Notes under the pieces: model-generated | Seen by the model: only the letters and a program-made list of their open reading frames with translations | What the model was told of the DNA's origin: nothing | Database searches by the model: none | Translations under genes and position numbers: made by a program | Shown here: piece after piece, positions 1 to 6,921 of the stretch | Numbering within the stretch: the stretch's first letter is position 1 | Layout: each line of letters opens with the position of its first letter | Assembly (NCBI GenBank): GCA_040255215.1 | Contig: JBDZUM010000103.1 | Coordinates: forward strand, 1-15,273 | Direction of reading: 5' to 3' | Length of the DNA: 15,273 nt | From: JAQSWP01 sp040255215 | GTDB taxonomy: Bacteria > Pseudomonadota > Alphaproteobacteria > Reyranellales > JAQSWP01

Positions 1-2
1 AT

Positions 3-104
3 CATACCCCGGTCTATCCGCGCGAGGTGGTCCGGCGCGCCCTGCAGCTCGGGGCATCGTCGCTGATCATGGTGCACAACCGCTCAGAATTAGCGTGGTG
101 CTAA
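3..104 (+). pseudogene. radC: RadC (JAB/MPN domain) fragment, 3' part lost at an integration junction
   Basis: The frame starting at base 3 reads HTPVYPREVVRRALQLGASS followed by LIMVHN. This matches the JAB/MPN domain of the RadC family immediately before its invariant HNHPSGDP metal-binding motif. After VHN the match stops abruptly: the next codons read RSELAWC and then a stop at 102-104. The second histidine of the motif, the PSG turn and the rest of the domain are absent, so this copy cannot be a normal RadC. The 5' part lies outside the window. An integrase gene follows about 180 bases downstream on the same strand, so the break fits site-specific insertion into radC. Family identification is firm; the insertion explanation is inference. 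Confidence 0.8.
75..95. other. Probable left attachment junction (radC | element)
   Basis: RadC codon similarity runs through CACAAC at 75-80 and ends at about base 81. The following bases 81-95 read CGCT-CAGAATT-AGCG, a short 4-base inverted repeat around a 7-base spacer. That geometry is compatible with a tyrosine recombinase core but the arms are too short to be convincing. The matching junction is not in the window, so the exact crossover cannot be set. Confidence 0.45.
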
Positions 105-144
105 GTCGAGCCGTTTGGAAACTCCTGTAAACGCTTGAGTTTGG

Positions 145-208
145 CAGTTGCCAATCCAGCCTTGGATTGGAAGCTGATTGCGGGTTTTGGCAGCATATAG
201 ACGTCTAT
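145..208. promoter_or_regulatory. Hairpin and 12-bp palindrome upstream of the integrase
   Basis: Two symmetric structures lie between the radC fragment and the integrase. Bases 151-158 (CCAATCCA) and 163-170 (TGGATTGG) form an 8-bp stem with a 4-base loop, extended after one mismatch by five more pairs (145-149 with 172-176, one G-U). Bases 197-208 (ATAGACGTCTAT) are a perfect 12-bp palindrome. No T-run follows the hairpin, so it is not a typical terminator. Likely roles are binding sites for the integrase, an excision factor or a repressor controlling the integrase; this is inference from position and symmetry only. Confidence 0.4.
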
Positions 209-285
209 TGCTCCCAAACTGCTACCAAACCGAATGACTTGCTTTCGCCGAAGATCGAAACACATTGATCATGGGTGAGGGTCAT

Positions 286-1572
286 ATGTCGCGGAAGATT
301 AGGATTACGAAGGCTGTTGTTGATAGATTGAAGCCGGGGGAAATCGTTTGGGATTTGGAACTTTCAGGCTTCCATGTTCGGGCCGGAGCGATCCGGAAAA
401 CCTACGTGCTGTTCTACCGCCTGGAAGGCATTCAACATAAGGCGAGGATAGGGGTTCACGGGGTCATTACCACAGACCAAGCCAGGATCACAGCCCGCCA
501 ATGGTTGGGCAAGATCGCCGGGGGAGAGCGCCCGGTCGAGGACAGGTCGAATGCCCCGAAGCAGGACAACACTGTCGCTGCGCTATGCCGAGAATGGCTG
601 GACGTGTGGTGCCCGGCCAACAAGGATTACAACAGTATCGAATCGGACAAGCAGTCGATCAACCTCCACATCCTGCCCAGATTGGCCAAGTTCAAAGTGA
701 CCGAGCTGACAGTCCCTCAGGTCCAGACATGGCACCGGTCTATTACCAAACAGGTCGAACAGATCGGGGATGACGGCAAAATCGTGGTCGTAGCGGTCCC
801 GGCCAGATATTCCGCCAATCGCGCCCGAGGCACCCTTGTCTCGATGCTGAATTGGGCCATCAAAATGGACGCGGTCAGCCCGACGAAGCGGTGGGGCCTC
901 GCCTTGGGGCAGAACGTCGCCGCCTATGTGAAACCCTACCCGGAGAAGCAGCGGCACTACCCTTGGACCGATGACGAGATTTCCCGCTTGGCCGCCCATA
1001 TGGACTGGATGGAACGGCTTAAGCGGTGTTCGGTCCATGCGCTCAATGCGATCCGCCTCTTGGCCGTCCTTGGAGTTCGCAAAGCGCAGGTCTTAACGTT
1101 GCGATGGTCCCAGATTGACGAGAGCCGGAGTCTGATCGTTTGGCACGAGCACAAGTCAGACGGTGACGGCACGGTAGAAACTCGCGATATCACCGAACCC
1201 GTTAAAATCATTCTGGATCGGCAGCGGGCACTTCGAAAGCCTGGGCAGGAAATGGTATTCCCCGGCCGGGGCAGAAAGCCGATCAACTTGAATGCAGTGT
1301 GGGGAATTCTGGTCAATGACTGCACGCTAAGAAAGATCATCCCGGAGTACGACCCGACCAAGCCAACGGCTGCTCGTATCCACGACTTGAGGCACTTCTA
1401 CGGCGACACCGTTGCAGATACTGGCCTCAGCGATAAATGGTCAATGACTCTGATGGGCCACAATTCCATTCAGGCGAACCGCCGATATACCAAAGGCTCA
1501 GACCATGTTCGGCGCGAACATGCCGAAATGATCGCCGGCAAGATTCAAACCAAACTAAGACTTGTCAGTTAG
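286..1572 (+). CDS. Tyrosine recombinase (phage/island-type integrase)
   Basis: This 428-residue protein is a site-specific tyrosine recombinase that would insert and excise the DNA element it belongs to. The N-terminal part (about residues 1-85, with LSGFHVR) resembles the DNA-arm-binding domain of P4-type integrases; a core-binding helical domain follows and the catalytic domain covers about 220-410. The whole catalytic set is visible: Arg265 in GVR, Lys290, His366 and Arg369 in HDLR, His392 in LMGH and the nucleophile Tyr401 in RRYTK. I chose ATG 286 because GAGG at 277-280 lies 5 bases upstream; in-frame TTG 265 or ATG 271 would add a few residues. It directly follows the truncated radC, which is the probable insertion target. 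Codon use is visibly less GC-rich than in the catabolic genes. No excisionase or other mobility gene is seen. Confidence 0.95.
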   Translation: MSRKIRITKAVVDRLKPGEIVWDLELSGFHVRAGAIRKTYVLFYRLEGIQHKARIGVHGVITTDQARITARQWLGKIAGGERPVEDRSNAPKQDNTVAALCREWLDVWCPANKDYNSIESDKQSINLHILPRLAKFKVTELTVPQVQTWHRSITKQVEQIGDDGKIVVVAVPARYSANRARGTLVSMLNWAIKMDAVSPTKRWGLALGQNVAAYVKPYPEKQRHYPWTDDEISRLAAHMDWMERLKRCSVHALNAIRLLAVLGVRKAQVLTLRWSQIDESRSLIVWHEHKSDGDGTVETRDITEPVKIILDRQRALRKPGQEMVFPGRGRKPINLNAVWGILVNDCTLRKIIPEYDPTKPTAARIHDLRHFYGDTVADTGLSDKWSMTLMGHNSIQANRRYTKGSDHVRREHAEMIAGKIQTKLRLVS

Positions 1573-1645
1573 CGGCCCACTCGGCGTCCCCACGGGGATT
1601 CTCTCATAGGATGAAAGAACGCTAGTTTTTATGGGTTTTTTGAAA

Positions 1646-1682
1646 CTGGTAGGACTGGATATCCGCCCGATAATCCTACCAG
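1646..1682. repeat. 9-bp perfect inverted repeat downstream of the integrase
   Basis: CTGGTAGGA at 1646-1654 is exactly complementary to TCCTACCAG at 1674-1682, with a 19-base loop that itself contains the palindrome GGATATCC at 1657-1664. There is no T-run after the right arm, so a simple Rho-independent terminator is unlikely. It could be a recombinase or regulator site belonging to the integrated element; function unknown. Confidence 0.5.
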
Positions 1683-1906
1683 CAACAGGTCAGCACATAT
1701 GCGCTGGTCTGGGAGGAACCGCGTAAAACATACAGGCAAAGTTCGCCCAGAGGGCTTGTGCCTGGCTTGTCCGTAAGGTGCATGTTGGTTCTTGGGGTTT
1801 TGATCCAAACGTTGCCGGCAAAAATTGAGGATCTCAGAACACGTGCTGGCGTGAGAAAAGAAAGCGATGCCGGGCTCTCTCGCGAGACACGGACCGCTAA
1901 ACGTTG

Positions 1907-1933
1907 TTGGACTTTATTTGACTTTCCCGTCAA
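1907..1933. promoter_or_regulatory. Operator-like dyad upstream of the acyl-CoA dehydrogenase
   Basis: TTGAC (1918-1922) and GTCAA (1929-1933) form a perfect inverted repeat with a 6-base spacer. Just upstream, GACTTTATTTGACT (1910-1923) matches GACTCTATTTGACT at 3993-4006, in front of the transporter operon, in 13 of 14 bases. The inner TGAC-N6-GTCA occurs again at 11964-11977. The site is 65 bases before the dehydrogenase start. A TetR gene lies next to it, so a TetR operator is the likeliest reading. Confidence 0.5.
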
Positions 1934-1997
1934 TTCTTTCATCCTGTCGTGAATTCGCCGTGTCCCAGCGGTAACTCCGATCGAAGGACGATGAGTT

Positions 1998-3176
1998 ATG
2001 ACCAGAGAGCAAACATCGGCCGCAAGCACCAGCGCCGCTCCATTTCTCACCGATCAGCACATCATGATCCGCGATCTCGCGCGCAAGGTGGCGACTGAAG
2101 TGGTTGCGCCCACCGCCGCCGACCGTGATCGCTCGAGCGCGTGGCCCCACGCCGAACTGAAAGCTATGGCCGATTTGGGGTTCATGGGCATGCTGGTGCC
2201 GGAAGACTATGGCGGCTCGAACGCAGGTTTTCTCGGGTATTGCCTGGCCCTTGAGGAGATCTCGGCGGCGGATGGCGGCGTGGGCACAATTTTCCACGTG
2301 CACAATCTGGGTGGCACCTACCCCTTGCTGCAGAACGGCACGGAAGAACAGAAGCGGCAGTATCTGCCGGCGATGACGCGGGGCGAAAAGATCGGCGCCT
2401 TCCTGTTGACCGAGCCGCAAGCGGGATCCGATACGGCAGCTTTTCGCGCCAGTGCCCGGCGCGACGGCGACCATTTCGTGCTCAAGGGCAGCAAGCAGTT
2501 CATCTCCAACGGCAGCGAGGCCGGCGTAGCGCTGGTTCTGGCAGTAACAGACGCCGCAGCCGGCAAGCGGGGCTTCACCGTATTCATTGTCGATCCATCG
2601 ATGCCGGGTTACAAAGTGAACCGCATCGAAGAGAAGATGGGCCAACGCACCGCGCACGTGGCACAGATCGAACTGGACGGGATTCGCGTGCCGGCAGCCA
2701 ATGTGCTGGGCGGTGTTGGCGGCGGTTATCGAATTGGAATGGGCAGCTTGTCGGACGGCCGCATTGCCGTCGCCGCACAGGCCGTCGGCATCGCGGGCGC
2801 TGCCTTGGATGCCGCTTTGCGCTATGCCCGCGAACGACAAGCCTATGGCAAGCCGATCTTCGAACTGCAGGACATTGCGTTCTCGCTAGCGGAAATGGCC
2901 ATGCAAGTTGACGTCGCGCGCCAGTATTACATCCATGCCGCGCGCCTTTTGGAGGCGGGCGTGCCCTGCATGAAGGAAGCAGCAATCGCCAAGCTTTTCG
3001 CCACCGAAATGGCCGAACGTGTATGCTCCGAGGCGCTGCAGATCCATGGCGGTTACGGATATCTGCGCGACTTCCCAGTTGAACGCTATTGCCGCGATGT
3101 GCGGGTTTGCAAGATCTACGAAGGCACCAGCGCCATTCAGAAGCTGATTATTTCGCGCAGCCTTGCGGGCAATTAA
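1998..3176 (+). CDS. Acyl-CoA dehydrogenase
   Basis: This 392-residue flavoprotein would introduce the alpha-beta double bond into an acyl-CoA, passing electrons from FAD to electron-transfer flavoprotein. Length is normal for short- to medium-chain acyl-CoA dehydrogenases. The first family signature is LTEPQAGSDTAA (about 137-148), the second lies around RYCRDVRVCKIYEGTSAIQ, and the catalytic base is Glu375 in IYEGTS. The HGGYGY loop (350-355) and the RERQAYGKP segment (278-286) are also typical. ATG 1998 is preceded by GAAGGA at 1983-1988. It is transcribed alone, separated by about 115 bases from the TetR gene, with an operator-like dyad in front. In this cluster it would act after the ligase and racemase. 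Chain length and branching preference cannot be read from the sequence. Confidence 0.95.
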   Translation: MTREQTSAASTSAAPFLTDQHIMIRDLARKVATEVVAPTAADRDRSSAWPHAELKAMADLGFMGMLVPEDYGGSNAGFLGYCLALEEISAADGGVGTIFHVHNLGGTYPLLQNGTEEQKRQYLPAMTRGEKIGAFLLTEPQAGSDTAAFRASARRDGDHFVLKGSKQFISNGSEAGVALVLAVTDAAAGKRGFTVFIVDPSMPGYKVNRIEEKMGQRTAHVAQIELDGIRVPAANVLGGVGGGYRIGMGSLSDGRIAVAAQAVGIAGAALDAALRYARERQAYGKPIFELQDIAFSLAEMAMQVDVARQYYIHAARLLEAGVPCMKEAAIAKLFATEMAERVCSEALQIHGGYGYLRDFPVERYCRDVRVCKIYEGTSAIQKLIISRSLAGN

Positions 3177-3190
3177 CCATGGGTCAATGT

Positions 3191-3229
3191 ATCTACCAAT
3201 GGTCTGAATAAATTGACATAGCGCATGTC
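3191..3229. promoter_or_regulatory. Operator-like repeats upstream of the TetR gene
   Basis: GACAT (3215-3219) and ATGTC (3225-3229) form a perfect inverted repeat around 5 bases, overlapping the TTGACA box at 3213-3218. Upstream, ATCTACCAATGGT contains ACCA-A-TGGT; its complement CATTGGTAGAT resembles TATTGAGTAGAT at 4007-4018 before the transporter operon. Placement over the predicted promoter fits autorepression by the TetR protein. Similarity to the other sites is partial. Confidence 0.35.
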
Positions 3230-3242
3230 GGGCAGGTAAATG
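3213..3242 (+). promoter_or_regulatory. Possible promoter of the TetR gene
   Basis: TTGACA at 3213-3218 equals the sigma-70 -35 consensus. Seventeen bases further, GTAAAT (3236-3241) is a weak -10 match. The GTG start at 3293 lies about 50 bases downstream. Assigned by inspection only. Confidence 0.35.
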
Positions 3243-3292
3243 GGTAGCATTCATGTCCACTTCCAACCGCTAGCCGATTGAAGGAAACCCAC

Positions 3293-3925
3293 GTGCGGCG
3301 CGGTCGCCATTCCACGGCCTGGAAAAACGTTGTTCTCAGCCGCGAGCAGCAATTTTCGCTCAAACGCGCAGCATTGCTGCGTGAGGCTGCGCGTGCCTTC
3401 AGCGCCCAGGGCTATCACGACACTTCGCTCGACGATGTCGCCAAGACCCTGGGTGTGACCAAGGCTGCTCTCTACTACTACGTCAAGAACAAGCAGGAAA
3501 TCCTGTTCGAGTGCCACATGCACGCTCAGGATCTCGGCGACAGAGCACTGGAATATTGCCAGCAGAACGGCAGTAACGGGCTTGAGCGCATTACGCTGCT
3601 TGGACGCAAATACATCGAGCTCATGACCAACGAGATGGGCGCTGCTGCCGTGCTGAGCGAGTTCGATGCGCTTGATCCGAAAAACCGAAGCATCATCGCC
3701 AAACGCCGCGACAAGTTTGACCAGCATTTCCGAAAGCTGATCAAGGAGGGCATCGCCGACGGCAGTATTCGCGCGGTGGATCCGAAGATGACGGTGTTTT
3801 TCTTTATGGGTGCGGTCAATTGGATGACGCGCTGGTTCCGGCCGGATAAAGAGCTTTCCGGCGAGGAGATCGCCAGGAATTTCGTCGATCTTCTCAACAA
3901 AGCGGTTTCCTCGAAAGGACGTTGA
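3293..3925 (+). CDS. TetR-family transcriptional regulator
   Basis: This 210-residue protein is a one-component repressor. The N-terminal DNA-binding domain spans about residues 25-72, with the helix-turn-helix in SLDDVAKTLGVTKAALYYYV and the family hallmark YYYVKNKQEIL. The remainder is an all-helical ligand and dimer domain of the type common in regulators of fatty acid or CoA-ester catabolism. I chose GTG 3293 because AAGGA (3281-3285) lies 7 bases upstream; the longer in-frame TTG 3278 has no ribosome site. The gene sits between the dehydrogenase and the transporter operon. Related dyads occur in front of it and in front of its neighbours, so local control of the cluster by a CoA ester or free acid is a reasonable inference. 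The ligand is unknown. Confidence 0.92.
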   Translation: MRRGRHSTAWKNVVLSREQQFSLKRAALLREAARAFSAQGYHDTSLDDVAKTLGVTKAALYYYVKNKQEILFECHMHAQDLGDRALEYCQQNGSNGLERITLLGRKYIELMTNEMGAAAVLSEFDALDPKNRSIIAKRRDKFDQHFRKLIKEGIADGSIRAVDPKMTVFFFMGAVNWMTRWFRPDKELSGEEIARNFVDLLNKAVSSKGR

Positions 3926-3990
3926 AATCCGCTGCGCGAGCTGAAGGTCGCGCTGTGAAACGCAGAGCGAAATGCGTCGGGGCGGTCGCC

Positions 3991-4018
3991 TTGACTCTAT
4001 TTGACTATTGAGTAGATC
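3991..4018. promoter_or_regulatory. Operator/promoter-like element before the transporter operon
   Basis: TTGACT occurs twice, at 3991-3996 and 4001-4006, exactly 10 bases apart. The overlapping dyad ACTC-N-AT-N6-AT-N-GAGT spans 3994-4013. GACTCTATTTGACT at 3993-4006 matches 1910-1923 in 13 of 14 bases. Either TTGACT could serve as a -35 element, with TAGATC at 4013-4018 as a poor -10 candidate for the first copy. The site probably drives and controls the leader and the transporter-ligase operon. Confidence 0.45.
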
Positions 4019-4100
4019 ATGCTGCTAAGTAGTAAAAGGCAGGAATCAAGTGCCCAACGAGAACGCTGATTAAGACATCACGCGAGTTGAGGGAGGTCAA

Positions 4101-4139
4101 ATGAACCGTGCAGATTTCCGCGCTGGAGCAGCAGCTTGA
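4101..4139 (+). CDS. Possible 12-residue leader peptide overlapping the ATPase start
   Basis: ATG 4101 follows a strong ribosome site, GGGAGG at 4091-4096, and opens a 12-codon frame, MNRADFRAGAAA, ending in TGA at 4137-4139. The TGA overlaps the TTG start of the ATPase (4136-4138), giving a TTGA stop-start overlap. This would couple ATPase translation to the leader. The alternative is a one-base sequence error that separates a real ATG start from the ATPase frame. No attenuator hairpin or runs of one amino-acid codon are seen. Confidence 0.4.
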   Translation: MNRADFRAGAAA

Positions 4140-4954
4140 GTGCAGCGACCGGAGCCAGCCAGCCGAGCTCCCGCACGGGCGACTCGGCGCCGGTGCTCAG
4201 CGCCAGCGGAGTTCGCATGACTTTTGGCGGCGTCGTCGCTCTTGACGATGTTTCAGTCGCGGTAGGTTCCAATGAGCTTCTCGCCATCATCGGTCCCAAC
4301 GGTGCCGGCAAGACATCGTTGATGAACTGCCTGAGCGGTTTCTACCGGCCGCAAAAAGGCGAGGTGCGCTTCGCCGGTGCTTCGATCGCCGGCAAGGGCG
4401 TACACCAGATCGCGCGCATGGGCCTGGCGCGAACTTTCCAGGGCACGCACATCTTCTCGGGCATGACTGTGATCGAAAACATCATGGTTGGCCGTCACAT
4501 CCATATGAAGAGTTCCGTGCCGTCGGCGTTCCTCTATTTCGGTCCGACGCAGCGCGAGGAGATCAGGCACCGCGAATTCGTCGAAGAGATCATCGAGCTT
4601 CTCGAGATCGAATCGATCCGCCATCAGCCCGTCGGCAGCCTGGGTTACGGCTTGCGCAAACGGGTGGATCTGGGACGCGCTTTGGCGCAGGAGCCCAGGA
4701 TCCTGCTCATGGACGAGCCGATGGCCGGCATGAACACCGAAGAGAAAGAGGATCTGGCGCGCTTTGTTCTCGACGTGCGCGAAGCGCGCGGCATTCCCAT
4801 CGTGCTGGTCGAGCATGACATGGGCGTGGTGATGGATCTGGCGGACCGCATCGTGGTGCTGGATTTCGGTCGCAAGATCGCCGAAGGCACGCCGCGGCAG
4901 GTGCAGAAGGATCCGCTGGTGATGAAGGCCTATCTCGGCGAGGGAGATCGCTGA
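4136..4954 (+). CDS. LivG-type ABC transporter ATP-binding protein
   Basis: This 272-residue protein is one of two ATPases of a branched-chain-amino-acid-type (HAAT family) ABC importer and acts on the inner face of the cytoplasmic membrane. Visible motifs are Walker A GPNGAGKTS (53-61), Q-loop Gln102 in TFQG, a signature degenerated to LGYGLRKR (169-176), Walker B ILLMDEP (189-195) and the switch histidine in VEHD (His227). About 20 residues before the conserved domain are not conserved. TTG 4136 has GGAG 7 bases upstream and overlaps a leader peptide stop; in-frame GTG 4193 would remove the extra N-terminus but lacks a ribosome site. The gene shares one base with the ligase start (TGATG at 4952-4956), implying translational coupling. 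The presence of an acyl-CoA ligase in the operon argues for a carboxylic acid substrate rather than an amino acid. Confidence 0.93.
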   Translation: MSAATGASQPSSRTGDSAPVLSASGVRMTFGGVVALDDVSVAVGSNELLAIIGPNGAGKTSLMNCLSGFYRPQKGEVRFAGASIAGKGVHQIARMGLARTFQGTHIFSGMTVIENIMVGRHIHMKSSVPSAFLYFGPTQREEIRHREFVEEIIELLEIESIRHQPVGSLGYGLRKRVDLGRALAQEPRILLMDEPMAGMNTEEKEDLARFVLDVREARGIPIVLVEHDMGVVMDLADRIVVLDFGRKIAEGTPRQVQKDPLVMKAYLGEGDR

Positions 4955-6921
4955 TGTTGCGCATGCGCACCCTGCCGCAGCTTCTGCTGGACAGCGCTGC
5001 CGCAACGCCCCGGCGTCTGGTGGAGCGGCATAAATATCGCGGCATCTGGCGCGAGTACAATTTCGCCGACGTGCTGGACAACGTGCGCGCTTTCGGCTTG
5101 GGCTTGCATGCGATGGGGCTGGCGCGCGGGGAAACCGTCGCCATTATCGGCGAGAACGAACCTGAGCATTTTTGGGCCGAGTTCGCCGTGTTGGCGCTGG
5201 GCGGCAAGGTCATCTCGCTTTACCCCGACCTCACCGCGGACGAAGTTCAGTATCTCCTCGGCGACAGCGAAGCGGTTTATCTCGTGGCACAGGATCAGGA
5301 GCAGGTCGACAAGGGCCTTGCTGTCCTGCCGAATCTGCCTGGTCTGCGCCGCATCGTTTACTGGGATCAAACCGGCATGTGGTCCTATGCGCAGCCCGCG
5401 CTGACCACGTTCGAAAAGGTCCAGGACGAAGGGCGCCAGCGCCACGCCGCGGAGCCCGACCTTTTCCGCACGCTTGTCGAGGCCGGCAAGCCCGACGATC
5501 TCGCCGTGCTTTCTTACACTTCCGGCACCACAGGCAAGCCCAAAGGCGTGATGCTCACGCACCGCTATCTGATCGACAATGCGCATCGGCTGATCGAAGG
5601 CACCGGCATCAAGCCGGGCATGGAATATCTCACCTATATCGCGCCGGCCTGGGCGACCGAACAGCTCTTCGGCATCACGGTAGGCATGGTCCTGCCGCTG
5701 GTGGTCAATTTTCCCGAAGGTCCGGAGGAAGTCCTCAGCAACATCCGCGAATTGGCGGTCGAAGTCCTGGTCTTCGCACCCAGACAGTGGGAAAGCCTCG
5801 CCGCGACATTGCAGGCGCGCATGTTCGACGCCGGTCCGCTGCGCCAGCGCATTTACAAATGGGGCGTCGACATCGGCCAGAAGGTCAACGTGGCCAGGCT
5901 CGATGGCAAACCCGTGCCACTCGGCGCCCGATTGGCCTATCCGATCGCCGAAACGCTGGTACTCAAGCGCTTGCGCGATCAGCTGGGACTGACGCGCGCC
6001 AAGATCGCGTTGAGCGGCGGCTCCACCATGGCGCCGGATATCTTCCGGCTGTTCCATGCCATCGGCGTTCCCCTGCGCAATCTCTATGGCTCGACCGAAA
6101 CCGGAATCCTGACCATCCATCAGGGCGAGCGTTACGATCTCGAAACGGTCGGCCGCTGGCTCGAGCCCCATCCCGAGGCCGAAGCCAGGCTGGAGTGGAA
6201 GGTTGCAGAAAGCGGCGAGCTTCTGGTGCGTGGCGGATCGTTCTTCCGCGGCTATTACGGCAAGCCCGAGAAGAGCGCCGAGCGCATCGTCGATGGCTGG
6301 TATCGCACGGGCGATGCGGTCTCCATCACCGAAGCAGGCGAACTCGTGTTCCTGGAACGGCTGGAGGATCTACGCCGCCTGCGCACCGGCGAAACGTTTC
6401 CGCCGCAGTTCATCGAGACGCGCCTGAGGTTCAGTGCCTTCATCAAGGACATCATGACTTTGGGGGACGAGAGCCGCGACTATATCGGCGCGCTGATCAA
6501 TATCGACATGGGCGTGGTGTCGCGCTGGGCGGAAGAGCGAAATATCGGCTTCTCGACCTTCACCGATCTATCGCAGAAGCCGGAAGTGGCTGCGCTGATT
6601 CGCGAGGAGATCGCGCGCGTCAACAACTTCCTTCCCGAACACGCGCGCGTGCGCCGGTTCGCCAATTTTCCCAAGGAACTCGATCCGGACGAAGGCGAGC
6701 TTACGCGCACGCGCAAGCTGCGCCGCGAATTCCTCGCCGAACGTTACGCCGCGCTGATTGCCGGGCTCTACGCCGGCGAGAAGAGCGTCGCGACCGAGAT
6801 CAGGGTCACCTACCAGGATGGCAGGCAGGGCACGCTTGCCGCCCGCGTTCAGATCCACGACGTGGACGAAAACGCCACATTGCCCAAACAGACATCGGAA
6901 AAAAGGCGCGCCGCCGGATGA
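4954..6921 (+). CDS. Long-chain-type acyl-CoA synthetase (AMP-forming)
   Basis: This 655-residue adenylate-forming enzyme would activate a carboxylic acid with ATP and coenzyme A to an acyl-CoA, AMP and pyrophosphate. The P-loop is YTSGTTGKPKG (188-198), the adenine-binding motif YGSTET (378-383) and the hinge-side motif WYRTGD (449-454); GELTRTRKLRR (581-591) lies where the C-terminal catalytic lysine is expected. Length and the C-terminal layout resemble eukaryote-like long-chain acyl-CoA synthetases rather than short-chain ones. The hinge segment reads LERLEDL rather than the usual DRxKD, a mild departure. ATG 4954 has GAGGGAG about 8 bases upstream. It is embedded between transporter genes, overlapping the ATPase by one base and the permease by four (ATGA), so its product is probably made together with the importer. 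Exact substrate unknown. Confidence 0.93.
   Translation: MLRMRTLPQLLLDSAAATPRRLVERHKYRGIWREYNFADVLDNVRAFGLGLHAMGLARGETVAIIGENEPEHFWAEFAVLALGGKVISLYPDLTADEVQYLLGDSEAVYLVAQDQEQVDKGLAVLPNLPGLRRIVYWDQTGMWSYAQPALTTFEKVQDEGRQRHAAEPDLFRTLVEAGKPDDLAVLSYTSGTTGKPKGVMLTHRYLIDNAHRLIEGTGIKPGMEYLTYIAPAWATEQLFGITVGMVLPLVVNFPEGPEEVLSNIRELAVEVLVFAPRQWESLAATLQARMFDAGPLRQRIYKWGVDIGQKVNVARLDGKPVPLGARLAYPIAETLVLKRLRDQLGLTRAKIALSGGSTMAPDIFRLFHAIGVPLRNLYGSTETGILTIHQGERYDLETVGRWLEPHPEAEARLEWKVAESGELLVRGGSFFRGYYGKPEKSAERIVDGWYRTGDAVSITEAGELVFLERLEDLRRLRTGETFPPQFIETRLRFSAFIKDIMTLGDESRDYIGALINIDMGVVSRWAEERNIGFSTFTDLSQKPEVAALIREEIARVNNFLPEHARVRRFANFPKELDPDEGELTRTRKLRREFLAERYAALIAGLYAGEKSVATEIRVTYQDGRQGTLAARVQIHDVDENATLPKQTSEKRRAAG

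Larger units (their letters stand above)
1573..1997. other. 425-base intergenic stretch without a recognisable gene
   Basis: This region separates the integrase from the catabolic cluster. It is A+T-richer than the flanking catabolic genes. Small open frames exist on both strands, but none has a recognisable protein, a convincing ribosome site or typical codon use. It contains the inverted repeat at 1646-1682 and, near its right end, the operator-like dyad at 1907-1933. It may hold decayed mobile-element sequence, but nothing in it can be identified. Confidence 0.6.

Noticed and set aside
1577..1600. CACTCGGCGTCCCCACGG after the integrase resembles codons for the missing RadC motif HPSGDPT
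   Set aside because: The resemblance needs several gaps and the following bases do not continue RadC in any frame, so it is not the other half of radC.
1676..2050. 124-codon minus-strand frame in the gene-poor stretch
   Set aside because: It starts inside the dehydrogenase gene, has no recognised domain and no convincing ribosome site.
2297..2307. GTGCACAAT, similar to GTGCACAAC at the radC junction
   Set aside because: It codes for conserved residues within the acyl-CoA dehydrogenase and is only a short chance match, not an attachment repeat.
1914..2840. 308-codon minus-strand frame opposite the acyl-CoA dehydrogenase
   Set aside because: Composition and lack of motifs fit a shadow of the dehydrogenase gene on the plus strand.
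3926..3990. Weak hairpin-like bases after the TetR gene (CGCTG and CGCAGAGCG) as a terminator
   Set aside because: The pairing is short and interrupted and there is no T-run.
4930..6171. Long open frame (413 codons) on the minus strand opposite the acyl-CoA synthetase
   Set aside because: It is antisense to a gene with clear catalytic motifs, has no recognisable family features, and long antisense frames are common in GC-rich DNA.
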